From assembly GCA_965200145.1 (NCBI GenBank), contig CBDATG010000003.1, positions 806,001 to 870,000 on the forward strand: DNA of 64,000 bases, given 5' to 3'. Under the pieces are notes generated by a model, which was not told the DNA's origin, searched no databases, and was given only the letters and a program-made list of their open reading frames with translations. The number at the start of each line of letters is the position of its first letter. Positions within the stretch are counted from its first letter, which is position 1. Source of the stretch: CBDATG01 sp965200145. GTDB lineage: Bacteria; Chloroflexota; Dehalococcoidia; Lucifugimonadales; Lucifugimonadaceae. This document shows positions 23,060 to 32,435 of this stretch, one piece after another. Made by a program: the position numbers and the translations under genes.

Positions 23060-26000
23060 ATGGAACGCCTCGCGCACGTGACCACGCAACCCAGACACAC
23101 ACGCAACATAACGCGATTACGACACTTCGCAACTGCAACCGCGGCCATCGCAATACTCGCAGCCGCTGTGCTCGCAACTAACCTGCGCGACGCACCTCTC
23201 GCTTCCGCACACCCACACGACGACCAGTACGACCTCTGCACGCGTACACCAGCCGTTACAACCGCCATCCTGACAGAGCTGCGTGCTTGGGGTACCGCAC
23301 AGAGCGACACGCGCTACGATGAGACCCAGACCGGGCGCTCCGATAACTACACAGGCTTCGGATGCGCGACAGGGCAGACGGGCGTTATCTCCGCCACCGA
23401 CCTTCGCGCACACACCGATTGGAATAGCGACGCAGATAAGTTGCAGCTCGGGTCGAGCCTAACGTCCGTAAAGCCAGGAGACTTCGCCGGACTCAACTTG
23501 ACTTACCTCACATTCTGGTGGGCCAACATCACTGAGATCCCCGCCCGGGTTTTCGAGGGACTTGAACTGGAAGACTTGCAGTTCAGGGACTTACAGTCTC
23601 TTGAGAGCATACATCCCGACGCGTTCGCCGGTCTGAACATTGCCGCAAACCGATTCGTGCTCAACATCACCGGAGACCACAAACTCACCGCCGAATCCAT
23701 CCCGCCGAAAGTTTTCGACCCCATTGGCGACCAGGGATTCGAAGACGCCACCAAAAACCTCCAGTTCATGACACTCTACGGACCGAAGCTCAGCCACATA
23801 AACACTCGATGGTTCGCAAGCTTCGCCAAGACTGGCACGCTCGGTTGGGAGGGATTTGCCCTCAGACCGGATTCATGGGACAACGGTGACCGCAGGGGCG
23901 GATGGGGAATCATCGACACCTACTACTACGACGACGGCGACGGCCGTTACACCGATGGCACAGAGACCATTCTAGGCGAAGTGAGCATCGCCAGCTCAAC
24001 GACCGCCAAAGCAACGCTCGGCGCCGCGATCTCCGCCGAGATCAAACGCTACGCCGGCAAAAAAAAGGCCGGAACCACGTTCACGATAGGCGCAGCCTCG
24101 GGTAATACCGGCGTCCTGGCAAATGAGACAAGGATTAGGAACTTCGGATGGAATGATGGATCGCCTGGCGACGGCGAATCCCCTCTGCAAGTAGACAGAA
24201 CCCACTGGGGTAGCGTAGACATATGCGCACGCACCCCCGCAGTCCGCGATGCGATCCTCGCAGAACTGCGCGCCGAGCAGCCCGCCATCTACGGATCAGT
24301 CTCCGGCAGCACCATCACCGACGGCACATACGGCGCATTTGGTTGCAGCTCGGGCAGAACCGCAGTCGTCACGAAGACAAACCTGACAGCACACACAAAC
24401 TGGGGCATCACAAACGACAGACTGAATCTCAGCTCGAAGAGCATCACATCCCTCCAGTTCCACGACTTCAGATACCTTGACGTTGGAGAGATAGACCTCG
24501 GCAGCAACCCCATCGAGAAGTTGCCGGACCGTGCCTTCGCTGGTCTGACCCCGAGCAGGTTGCAGTTCTGGGGTGCGGGATTGCGCGAGTTCGGCAGCAA
24601 CGTCCTGCACGGCATCAACAACGCAGGCACCATCCCCGGTAGCGGAGTCGTTCTGGGACTTTCGAGGAACAAACTCACGGATGTTGGTATCGCACACGAT
24701 GCCTTCGACCACTGGACGAACCTCACGTTCATAGGGCTTGACGGCAACCTGATCGGACGAGTCAACACGCGCTGGTTCGAGCGACTCGTGAATCTCGGTA
24801 ACGGCGCAAGTTGGTTCGGACTCCATTTCGATGCAGGCACCAGGACCAGCCAGAACGTCTTGCTGCAAAACCCCACAGTCGCGCACTTCTACAACTTAAC
24901 CGGTGGTTACAACGACACCGGCGCAACCGAGAAGACCGACTACGACCCGAATGTGACGGCGAATCAGACCGCCCTCAAGACGGCCATTGAAGGCAAGATC
25001 GCAGCATACGCCACCGCGACCAGCGGTGTCACCGACACCTCCGACCTTGATAGCGGCAAGTTCCGCGCTCCCACAGGGCTCGGCGTTGATCCATGCGACC
25101 GCAATACTGCTGTCTGGAAGGATCTGATGCGCCAGTTCAACTTCATCAGAGACGACGTCGCCGAGGCGCAGGGACCTTGGCGCCCCTGGCACGTAACCCA
25201 ACAGAGGCTCGGTGTGGGCGACGTACGCCATGATCGGTATGCCAACATCACCAAGTCGCAGTGCGTCGTGTTGCCCGCGCAGTTCGTCACGGCAGCGACT
25301 GGCGTTGCCATTGCCGACCAGACATCGCCGAGCTCAACGACAGACGTGCTGGCGATAAGGAACGACCTGTCCAACGGACAGCATATTAACAACTTCCGAC
25401 TGGATGGCTCAGACCTCTCAACCTTGACCGCTGCCGACCTGGCGAACCTCCACGCTGTTGAGAAGCTGTGGATGAATGGGTCGAACGTCGAGAATCTCGG
25501 CGCAACGGTGTTCGCGCATATGCCGAAGCTGACGCACCTGAACCTGGCGGGCAACAAGATCGACACTGCGGACCTCAGTGGTACCTCGAACTTCCTGTCG
25601 CCGCTTGACAACCTGGTGCAACTGAACCTCACCGACAACCTGCTGACCCGCTTCAATGCGAGCTGGCTCACCAGCGTTTCCCGATCCTCGCTACGCGAGC
25701 TGTACATCGGCGGCAACCCCATCGTGAAGACAGACCTCTCAGGCCTGGACGTCACACACCTGACCATTGACCGGACTTCCATCGTAGAGCTTGATCCTGC
25801 GGTCAGCGCCATGAGCAACCTGCGAACTTTCTGGTGGTGGGGCATCCGCGCGTTGCCGCTTGATGGTGCCTCCAGCTTCGTAGACGGCCTGCCGTCTGGG
25901 CTGACACTCTCCGTTCCGGATTACAGCTTCGGTAACCCTGGCGACCTTGAAGGTGCGGACCTCGATGCTGCCACTGTTGAGCTGTCGCTTGCACACAACA

Positions 26001-28999
26001 CCAAGCTGGCGAGCATCAACACGGCAGGCCGCGGGAGCCAAGTCACGTACATGCAGCTTGCAGATCCGTGTCGACCGACCATTGGCGATGCTGGCGGTGC
26101 CACTGCATGGGCGGGCACCTATGGCGGCCTGTGTCTCACTCCCGCGCAGAAAGACGCTTGGATATCCAGCATCGACGACTTCGATGGTGCACAGCACTTC
26201 ATCATCAAGAACGGCAACCTCAGCGACGAGCAGATGGCAACACTGCTAGGCAAGCTTGCGGCGCAGACGACGCAGACGACAGTCGGCGGAATCCAGTTCA
26301 ACGGCAACCCTGCCGCATTCGGGACTGGTTTCACAGACTCTGCCCTGGATGCCTTCAAGAAACTTGGCAAGCTATGGCTGTTGAGGCTGCGAAACCACGA
26401 CCTGACCTATGCTCAGGCGAACACGATCCTGCGAAACTACCAGTCCGCCGCCAGCAGAACGTCTTGGACATACACCCTCTACGGCGATAGTGTCAACGCC
26501 AGAAACGGACTCACGATCCTGGACCTGTCATACAACTCGAAGCTCTTCAAGACACCGGACTCGTCCAATCCGCCGATGATGGTCGATGTTGATCCGGAAA
26601 ACCTGCACAACTTCCTGACTGGTGTTTTGTCAACCAACGAAGGCGCACGGTTGAATATCAACTTGCGGGCGACGGGTCTGAACTTCGACCAGCTGCGTGC
26701 CATCGTCTGGAGCATCGAGACCGGAAGCCTGCCGAACAACCTCTGGACGATATCGACGCTTGACCTGTCGGACAACCCGAACCTTTGGCACCGCCGCAAC
26801 CAATCCGGCGTCTATGCGGACGTGCCTGCCGCCGAGGTTGAGGCGCTGCTAGCGCGATTGGCAGGTGTCAAGAACCTATCCGTCGGCGGTACCGGACTCG
26901 TAACCCAGACGATGCTGGAAGCGGTCTTTAACGGATTGAACACCGCGCCGAACGCTGACAAGGCAGTAGACCCACGCGACACGACGACACTAGAGCGGCT
27001 CAGCCTGTTCTCGCTCACGGGCACCAACCTGAGCGGGATAACCGCCGCCCAACTCAACACCGAGTTCGACAAGTTCGCAACGCGGAACGATCTGCAAACT
27101 CCGCAGCTTGCAACGCTCGGACTCGGTAACACCAGAATCACGTACGCACAGCTCGAACAGATAACCAATGCACTCGATGAGGCAGACCTGCTCGACGGTG
27201 TCACGACACTGAATCTCGCAGGAAACAGCGGCATATACACAGACACAAGCTGTAGAGACGGCAGTGCAACCAACCCGCTGGCGGCACTGCTGGCGAGGTA
27301 CACGAACCTGCGATACCTGAACGTGTCGGACTCCGGCCTGACCTTCACCCACTTCAAGTGTGTGACCGAGGCACTCGAGCCTGCCAACGCCATCTTCCTA
27401 AACGCTCGCGACAACACCGGACTATTCACCGATCAAACCAAGGAAGCTGTGGCAGAGGTGCTATCGCCGTTCGTCAACACGCGTACGAACCTGCAGAATA
27501 CAGGGCTTACCGCTTCGCAGGCGTCCGCCATCGCTACCAAACGCGCCGAAGGACAATCCGAAGAAGACCAACGATTGATCGAGCGCCAGTTCGCCGCTCA
27601 GAACCCGTCTGGCCTCTCCGCCGGTCTGACTCCGTTGCCGTCCGCGTCTGAGATAGATGTGCAATCTGGCAGGGGCAGTTTGCGGGTAGAGTTCACGCAC
27701 GACCCGAAGGACAGCGACGGCAACGCGTTCACCGTGCTGCGGTACGAGTACCGCTACAGGGTGCGCCCGAGCGATACCACTACCGCATGGGGCAACACAG
27801 GCACTGAAGCATGGCGCACGGCATCGCTCGACCTCCGCACTTCCGGACCTAATGTGAAGCTCCGTTTCGACATCTTCGGCCTGACACCCGAGACCGTCTA
27901 CCAGATACAGCTACGCGCGACATCCGTTGCACGGCCGAACATGGTGACGCTGACTGGCGGAACCACCGTCAACCTTCCGGAGATCAACAGCATCAAGCCG
28001 ACGATCACCGAAGTCAACATGCGCGCCGGTGACACTGTCAGACTCGAAGTGAACATCTACGGTCTCGCCGACATACTCGACAACACACTCTACGGCAAGA
28101 CTGACAGCAAGCTCTACTTCACCTGGAGCGACAACCCATCCGGCGGCTCCTTCGCAACACCGAACGACCAGCGCAGGGTCATCTACACTGCTCCCGCGTT
28201 GCCCGGCACTTACAGAGTGATGGCGGAGGCCGGTCCAGATGGCATCTGCACCGATCACCATGATACGGACTTCGGCATCACCGATGCAGACCGTGAGTCC
28301 TGCCAGGCGACCTTCACGGTGCGGGTGACGCGTTCGCTGTCGCCGACCGAGCCGCAAGCAGAGCCCGTCAACCCGGCAGGACCGATCCCGACGAAGCTGT
28401 CCGACAGCGATGATGCCGAATACGATGTGTTCACGCCGGTAGCAGGCGGAATGTTCAGCGGCGATGGCATCACCGTGTCAGCGGCGAAGGGCGCAGTCCC
28501 GGACCGAACGCTGGTCGGCGTACGCGCAGCAGTATCAGCCGAGCAGGCACCTGCACCCACGCCGGGTGCCAGGATGTCTATCTCCGGCGACCTCTACGAC
28601 ATTCTGGGCGTATCGGCGAACGGCACAGCAGTCTCCGGCTTCAAGCTGGATGAGCCGCTGTCAGCATGTCTGCCGTTGCCGACTGCCTTCCGCTCCAACA
28701 TCTCCGATGTGGTAATCGTAGAGCGCAAGACGGACGGTAGCTACGGCATCCTGAGCAGCAAGTTGCGACAAACAGCCGGCGGCCTCAACGTATGCGGCGG
28801 CGTGTCATCGCTGCCTGCGACGATCGGTGTCGCCAAGCTAGGTGTTGTCCCAGAGCCGCCTGCTACGCCGACTCCGGAAGGCACCGTGCCGCCCGAAACC
28901 GGTGGCGCGGCACCCAGCGGCGTGCTGGTCGTGCTGGTGCTGCTAGTCGGCTTGGCAGTACTCACAGGGATAGGCAGGATACGCAGGATAGTTGAATGA
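23060..28999 (+). CDS. Giant surface-anchored leucine-rich repeat protein
   Basis: A protein of about 1979 residues that is probably exported and anchored. An N-terminal signal/membrane helix (residues about 22-50, A-T-A-A-I-A-I-L-A-A-A-V-L-A) is followed by irregular leucine-rich repeats. Three blocks open with D-x-C-x-R-x-x-A-V, such as CTRTPAV and CARTPAV. A fibronectin-III-like region (near residue 1530-1640) contains R-Y-E-Y-R-Y-R-V and T-P-E-T-V-Y-Q-I-Q-L-R-A, and Ig-like segments follow. A P-T-P-E-G-T linker, one C-terminal membrane helix and a basic tail close the protein. ATG 23060 follows AAGGAAG. The tail is encoded by a dispersed repeat, and the stop overlaps pheS. Confidence 0.88.
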   Translation: MERLAHVTTQPRHTRNITRLRHFATATAAIAILAAAVLATNLRDAPLASAHPHDDQYDLCTRTPAVTTAILTELRAWGTAQSDTRYDETQTGRSDNYTGFGCATGQTGVISATDLRAHTDWNSDADKLQLGSSLTSVKPGDFAGLNLTYLTFWWANITEIPARVFEGLELEDLQFRDLQSLESIHPDAFAGLNIAANRFVLNITGDHKLTAESIPPKVFDPIGDQGFEDATKNLQFMTLYGPKLSHINTRWFASFAKTGTLGWEGFALRPDSWDNGDRRGGWGIIDTYYYDDGDGRYTDGTETILGEVSIASSTTAKATLGAAISAEIKRYAGKKKAGTTFTIGAASGNTGVLANETRIRNFGWNDGSPGDGESPLQVDRTHWGSVDICARTPAVRDAILAELRAEQPAIYGSVSGSTITDGTYGAFGCSSGRTAVVTKTNLTAHTNWGITNDRLNLSSKSITSLQFHDFRYLDVGEIDLGSNPIEKLPDRAFAGLTPSRLQFWGAGLREFGSNVLHGINNAGTIPGSGVVLGLSRNKLTDVGIAHDAFDHWTNLTFIGLDGNLIGRVNTRWFERLVNLGNGASWFGLHFDAGTRTSQNVLLQNPTVAHFYNLTGGYNDTGATEKTDYDPNVTANQTALKTAIEGKIAAYATATSGVTDTSDLDSGKFRAPTGLGVDPCDRNTAVWKDLMRQFNFIRDDVAEAQGPWRPWHVTQQRLGVGDVRHDRYANITKSQCVVLPAQFVTAATGVAIADQTSPSSTTDVLAIRNDLSNGQHINNFRLDGSDLSTLTAADLANLHAVEKLWMNGSNVENLGATVFAHMPKLTHLNLAGNKIDTADLSGTSNFLSPLDNLVQLNLTDNLLTRFNASWLTSVSRSSLRELYIGGNPIVKTDLSGLDVTHLTIDRTSIVELDPAVSAMSNLRTFWWWGIRALPLDGASSFVDGLPSGLTLSVPDYSFGNPGDLEGADLDAATVELSLAHNTKLASINTAGRGSQVTYMQLADPCRPTIGDAGGATAWAGTYGGLCLTPAQKDAWISSIDDFDGAQHFIIKNGNLSDEQMATLLGKLAAQTTQTTVGGIQFNGNPAAFGTGFTDSALDAFKKLGKLWLLRLRNHDLTYAQANTILRNYQSAASRTSWTYTLYGDSVNARNGLTILDLSYNSKLFKTPDSSNPPMMVDVDPENLHNFLTGVLSTNEGARLNINLRATGLNFDQLRAIVWSIETGSLPNNLWTISTLDLSDNPNLWHRRNQSGVYADVPAAEVEALLARLAGVKNLSVGGTGLVTQTMLEAVFNGLNTAPNADKAVDPRDTTTLERLSLFSLTGTNLSGITAAQLNTEFDKFATRNDLQTPQLATLGLGNTRITYAQLEQITNALDEADLLDGVTTLNLAGNSGIYTDTSCRDGSATNPLAALLARYTNLRYLNVSDSGLTFTHFKCVTEALEPANAIFLNARDNTGLFTDQTKEAVAEVLSPFVNTRTNLQNTGLTASQASAIATKRAEGQSEEDQRLIERQFAAQNPSGLSAGLTPLPSASEIDVQSGRGSLRVEFTHDPKDSDGNAFTVLRYEYRYRVRPSDTTTAWGNTGTEAWRTASLDLRTSGPNVKLRFDIFGLTPETVYQIQLRATSVARPNMVTLTGGTTVNLPEINSIKPTITEVNMRAGDTVRLEVNIYGLADILDNTLYGKTDSKLYFTWSDNPSGGSFATPNDQRRVIYTAPALPGTYRVMAEAGPDGICTDHHDTDFGITDADRESCQATFTVRVTRSLSPTEPQAEPVNPAGPIPTKLSDSDDAEYDVFTPVAGGMFSGDGITVSAAKGAVPDRTLVGVRAAVSAEQAPAPTPGARMSISGDLYDILGVSANGTAVSGFKLDEPLSACLPLPTAFRSNISDVVIVERKTDGSYGILSSKLRQTAGGLNVCGGVSSLPATIGVAKLGVVPEPPATPTPEGTVPPETGGAAPSGVLVVLVLLVGLAVLTGIGRIRRIVE
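28963..28991. repeat. Dispersed repeat encoding the LRR protein's C-terminal tail
   Basis: CACAGGGATAGGCAGGATAC with GCAGGATAG is the forward arm of the dispersed element. It is read in frame as T-G-I-G-R-I-R-R-I-V, which supplies the positive charges after the membrane helix. The next bases hold the LRR stop and the TTG start of pheS. Confidence 0.75.
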
Positions 29000-29960
29000 C
29001 GCCCTTGAAGCACTGCGCGCCGCCGGCAACGCCGCTGAGCTGGAAGGGTGGCGCATCCGGTATCTGGGTCGCCGTGGTGAGCTGACGCAACGACTGCGCG
29101 CCGTCGCCGAGCTGCCTGTGGCCCAACGCAGGGAGGTCGGCGCGGCGCTCAACCAGCTCAAGGCGACGCTGACGGCTGAGTTCGAGAGCGCGCGCCGCTC
29201 GATGGCTCACGCATCGGCGCACGCTGGCACCCGCGAATCACTTGACGTAACGCTACCTGGGCGACGCTCCAGGATCGGTGGCTTGCATCCGTCAGAGATG
29301 ATGATGCGCGAGATACTGCAAGCGTTCAACGAGATGGGGTTCGCCACCGTTGAAGGTCCGCTAGTAGAGCTTGAGCGTTACAACTTCGACATGCTGAACA
29401 TACCCGCTGACCATCCGGCGCGCGACCTGCAAGACACGCTCTGGGTCAATCGCAACGCGCCGCAACCGAGCCTGTTACGCACGCAGACATCGCCCATGCA
29501 GGTTCGCACTATGGAGGCACAGACTCCGCCCGTTCGCATCGTCTCGCCCGGCTTGTGCTTCCGACAGGAGGCAACAGATGCCACGCACGAGTGGCAGTTC
29601 CACCAGATCGAAGGGTTGGCAGTGGACGTGGGCATCACGATGTCCGACCTCAAAGGCACGCTCTACGAGTTTGCCCGCCGTGTCTTCGGCAGCACACGCA
29701 AGATACGATTCCGCTGCGACTACTTCCCGTTCGTAGAGCCAGGCGTAGACGTCTCCGTTGACTGGGACGGAAGCTGGGTTGAGATCATGGGAGCTGGCAT
29801 GGTACATCCCAAGGTGCTGGAAGGTGTGGGATACGACACCTCACTCTATACAGGATTCGCGTTCGGCATGGGTCCAGAGCGTATCGCCATGCTGAAGTAC
29901 AACATCGAAGACATCCGTCACTTCTTCAACAACGACCTGCGCTTCCTAACGCAGTTCTAG
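28992..29960 (+). CDS. pheS: Phenylalanyl-tRNA synthetase alpha chain
   Basis: The catalytic subunit of the alpha2-beta2 enzyme that charges tRNA-Phe. The N-terminal coiled region contains RYLGRRGELT. Class II motifs follow: motif 2 SPGLCFRQEATDATH-x-x-x-F-H-Q, and motif 3 YTGFAFGMGPERIAML. The length is 322 residues, slightly short for the family. The start is TTG at 28992, overlapping the LRR stop (TTGAATGA); no better start is available. pheT follows 31 bases downstream. Confidence 0.95.
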   Translation: MNDALEALRAAGNAAELEGWRIRYLGRRGELTQRLRAVAELPVAQRREVGAALNQLKATLTAEFESARRSMAHASAHAGTRESLDVTLPGRRSRIGGLHPSEMMMREILQAFNEMGFATVEGPLVELERYNFDMLNIPADHPARDLQDTLWVNRNAPQPSLLRTQTSPMQVRTMEAQTPPVRIVSPGLCFRQEATDATHEWQFHQIEGLAVDVGITMSDLKGTLYEFARRVFGSTRKIRFRCDYFPFVEPGVDVSVDWDGSWVEIMGAGMVHPKVLEGVGYDTSLYTGFAFGMGPERIAMLKYNIEDIRHFFNNDLRFLTQF

Positions 29961-29991
29961 CCCGATACGACACACCACACGACCACTCGCA

Positions 29992-32418
29992 ATGCGCCTA
30001 CCGCTCTCATGGCTCAGCCAATACGTCGATGTTGATATCGACGCGGACGATCTCGCGCATCGTCTCACCATGGCCGGCAACGAAGTCGACGCTGTCGAAC
30101 GCCAGGGGCACATCGACAACGTAGTAGTCGGCGAGGTGCTGAATGTTGCACCGCATCCCAACGCCGACAAGCTGCGCGTCGTAACCGTCAACGATGGCGA
30201 ATCCGAGCATGAAGTAGTGTGCGGCGCGCCAAACGTAGCCGCGGGACAGCGCATAGCGTTCGCGACCATCGGTGCAGAGCTATATGACCCCTACAGCGAC
30301 GAACCCGATACAAAGCGCAAGCTGCGACGGTCCAAGATTCGCGGTGTCGAGTCTCGCGGCATGGTCTGCTCCGAGCGCGAGCTGGGACTGGGCCCGGACC
30401 ACGACGGCATCATCGTCCTGGACACCGATGCACCGCTAGGCACACCCATCGGCGATGTCATCGGCGAGACCGTCCTGGACCTGGAACTCACACCGAACCG
30501 CCCTGACTGCCTAGGCATCGTCGGACTAGCCCGCGATGTTGCTGCACTGACGGGCAAGACGTTGCGTCTGCCGGATGCCAACTATCCAGAATCCGCTGTA
30601 CAGGTTACCGACCGCGCACGCGTCACGATCGCCGATCCTGACCTGTGTCCGCGCTATGTCGGCGCAGTCATCGAAGGCGTCACCGTCGGCGAGTCTCCAA
30701 CGTGGCTGAAGGAACGCCTGGCATCAATCGGCGAGCGACCCATCAACAACGTTGTGGATGCCACTAACTTCGTGATGTTCGAGCTCGGGCAACCGCTGCA
30801 CGCCTTTGATTACGACCAGGTCGCTGATCACCACGTCATTGTCCGCCGCGCAAGGCACGGCGAGACTCTCGTGACGCTGGACGGCGTAAACAGAAAACTC
30901 GACTCCGAGTCGCTGCTCATCGCCGACCCGCAGTCCGGTATCGGCCTGGCGGGAGTCATCGGCGGTAAGCACTCGGAGATAACGGCTGCCACACAGAACA
31001 TCCTGCTAGAGGCTGCCAACTTCAACCCGCAAAACAACCGACGCACTGCTGCAATCCTAGGCACAAAGACTGAAGCATCGTTGCGTTTCGAGAAGGGACT
31101 GCGTGCTGAGCTAGCAGCAGTTGCGATACGGCGTTGCGTGAAGATCATCACCGCAACCGCCGGCGGAACCTCATGCAAGGGCCTCATCGACGAGTTCCCA
31201 GGACGGGGCGACGAGCAGACACACGTCGAACTGCCGCGCGAACACATTACCCGCGTCATGGGCATCAAGTACGAAGATGCACACATCGAATCCATCCTCA
31301 CATCGCTCGGGTTCGAACTCGCGCCAACGGCGGACGGTTGGCGCGTTGCGATACCCTACTGGCGCTCTGACATCACGATCCCAGAAGACCTGATAGAAGA
31401 GGTGGCACGCATAGGAGGCTACGACACGCTAGAGTCAACGAACCTATCTGGGAGAATACCGCCGAGCAACGACCAGCAGGCCGGCGCATTCCGCCGACGA
31501 GTCGCCGATGCAATGGCCGCCATGGGCGCGAACCAGATCGTCTCATACGTCGCAACATCTGCCGAACGCGCTACATTAGGCGGCGTAGACCCGACATTGC
31601 CTAACCCGTTGACGATCGAGAATCCCGTGTCTTCAAACCACGCCGTCTTGCGCACGACCCTGCGCGCCGCGGTTATCGAAGCGGCAGCACGCAACACACG
31701 GACTTGGCGTGGTCCAGTCGCCTTATTTGAGGCCGGCAAGGTATTCCTGGCGGTCGAGGATGAGCCGCTACCAGACGAGGTGACCATGCTCGTAGCAGTC
31801 CTAACCGGGCCGCGCTCAGCCATGAATTGGCACTCCGACAACGCTAGCTTCGACTTCTATGACGCTAAGGGCTTGGCGGAAGAGCTGCTGGACGCGCTGG
31901 GCATCGAGGCAGATTGGTCCAGTGCAGAAGCGCCCGGATTCCAGTCCGGCGCGTGCGCACGGATACAGACACGCGCCCGTCGTCCAGAGCTGCTGGGACA
32001 CTGCGGACAGATCGATACCGTTTCATGGACGCAAGCCGATGCCAGCACCGAGGCGGGGTACATGTTGGAGCTGAACCTGGACGTACTAGAGCGGGTCGTG
32101 GGCGGCATGTCCAAGGGCGACTCGTACCGTCCTTACTTCCGTTACCCGGAAGCCCACCGCGACATCGCACTCGTCTTGGACACCCAGACACCTGCTGGCG
32201 CGGCAGTGCAGCTGTGCAGGCAGAACAAACTCGTCAAGTCAGCTACCGTGTTCGATGTGCACACCGGCGGCGCAATGCCGGAAGGCAAGAAATCTGTTGC
32301 GATAAGCATCGTATTCCAAGCCGAATCTGGTACCCTGACCGCCAAGCAGGTCGACAGGGCAACATCGCAGCTTGTGTCGCGTCTGGAACGCGAGCTCAGC
32401 GCAACACTACGCCAATAG
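29992..32418 (+). CDS. pheT: Phenylalanyl-tRNA synthetase beta chain
   Basis: An 808-residue beta subunit providing tRNA binding and editing. N-terminal tRNA-binding OB domain (VVGEVLNVAPHPNADKLRV), B3/B4 editing domain with V-D-A-T-N-F-V-M-F-E-L-G-Q-P-L-H-A-F-D, B5 domain, class II-like core and C-terminal FDX-ACB domain (F-R-Y-P-E-A-H-R-D-I-A). ATG 29992 gives the usual start M-R-L-P-L-S-W-L. It lies directly after pheS as in most bacteria. Confidence 0.96.
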   Translation: MRLPLSWLSQYVDVDIDADDLAHRLTMAGNEVDAVERQGHIDNVVVGEVLNVAPHPNADKLRVVTVNDGESEHEVVCGAPNVAAGQRIAFATIGAELYDPYSDEPDTKRKLRRSKIRGVESRGMVCSERELGLGPDHDGIIVLDTDAPLGTPIGDVIGETVLDLELTPNRPDCLGIVGLARDVAALTGKTLRLPDANYPESAVQVTDRARVTIADPDLCPRYVGAVIEGVTVGESPTWLKERLASIGERPINNVVDATNFVMFELGQPLHAFDYDQVADHHVIVRRARHGETLVTLDGVNRKLDSESLLIADPQSGIGLAGVIGGKHSEITAATQNILLEAANFNPQNNRRTAAILGTKTEASLRFEKGLRAELAAVAIRRCVKIITATAGGTSCKGLIDEFPGRGDEQTHVELPREHITRVMGIKYEDAHIESILTSLGFELAPTADGWRVAIPYWRSDITIPEDLIEEVARIGGYDTLESTNLSGRIPPSNDQQAGAFRRRVADAMAAMGANQIVSYVATSAERATLGGVDPTLPNPLTIENPVSSNHAVLRTTLRAAVIEAAARNTRTWRGPVALFEAGKVFLAVEDEPLPDEVTMLVAVLTGPRSAMNWHSDNASFDFYDAKGLAEELLDALGIEADWSSAEAPGFQSGACARIQTRARRPELLGHCGQIDTVSWTQADASTEAGYMLELNLDVLERVVGGMSKGDSYRPYFRYPEAHRDIALVLDTQTPAGAAVQLCRQNKLVKSATVFDVHTGGAMPEGKKSVAISIVFQAESGTLTAKQVDRATSQLVSRLERELSATLRQ

Positions 32419-32435
32419 CACCAGAGCAACACAAC

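Noticed and set aside
24289..24886. Antisense frames of 195-200 codons in the LRR gene
   Set aside because: They mirror the codon bias of the large gene and show no domain; they are shadow frames.
31914..32435. Long plus-strand extension of moeA through pheT
   Set aside because: The extension is in a different frame of pheT and has no MoeA similarity; it is a shadow frame.
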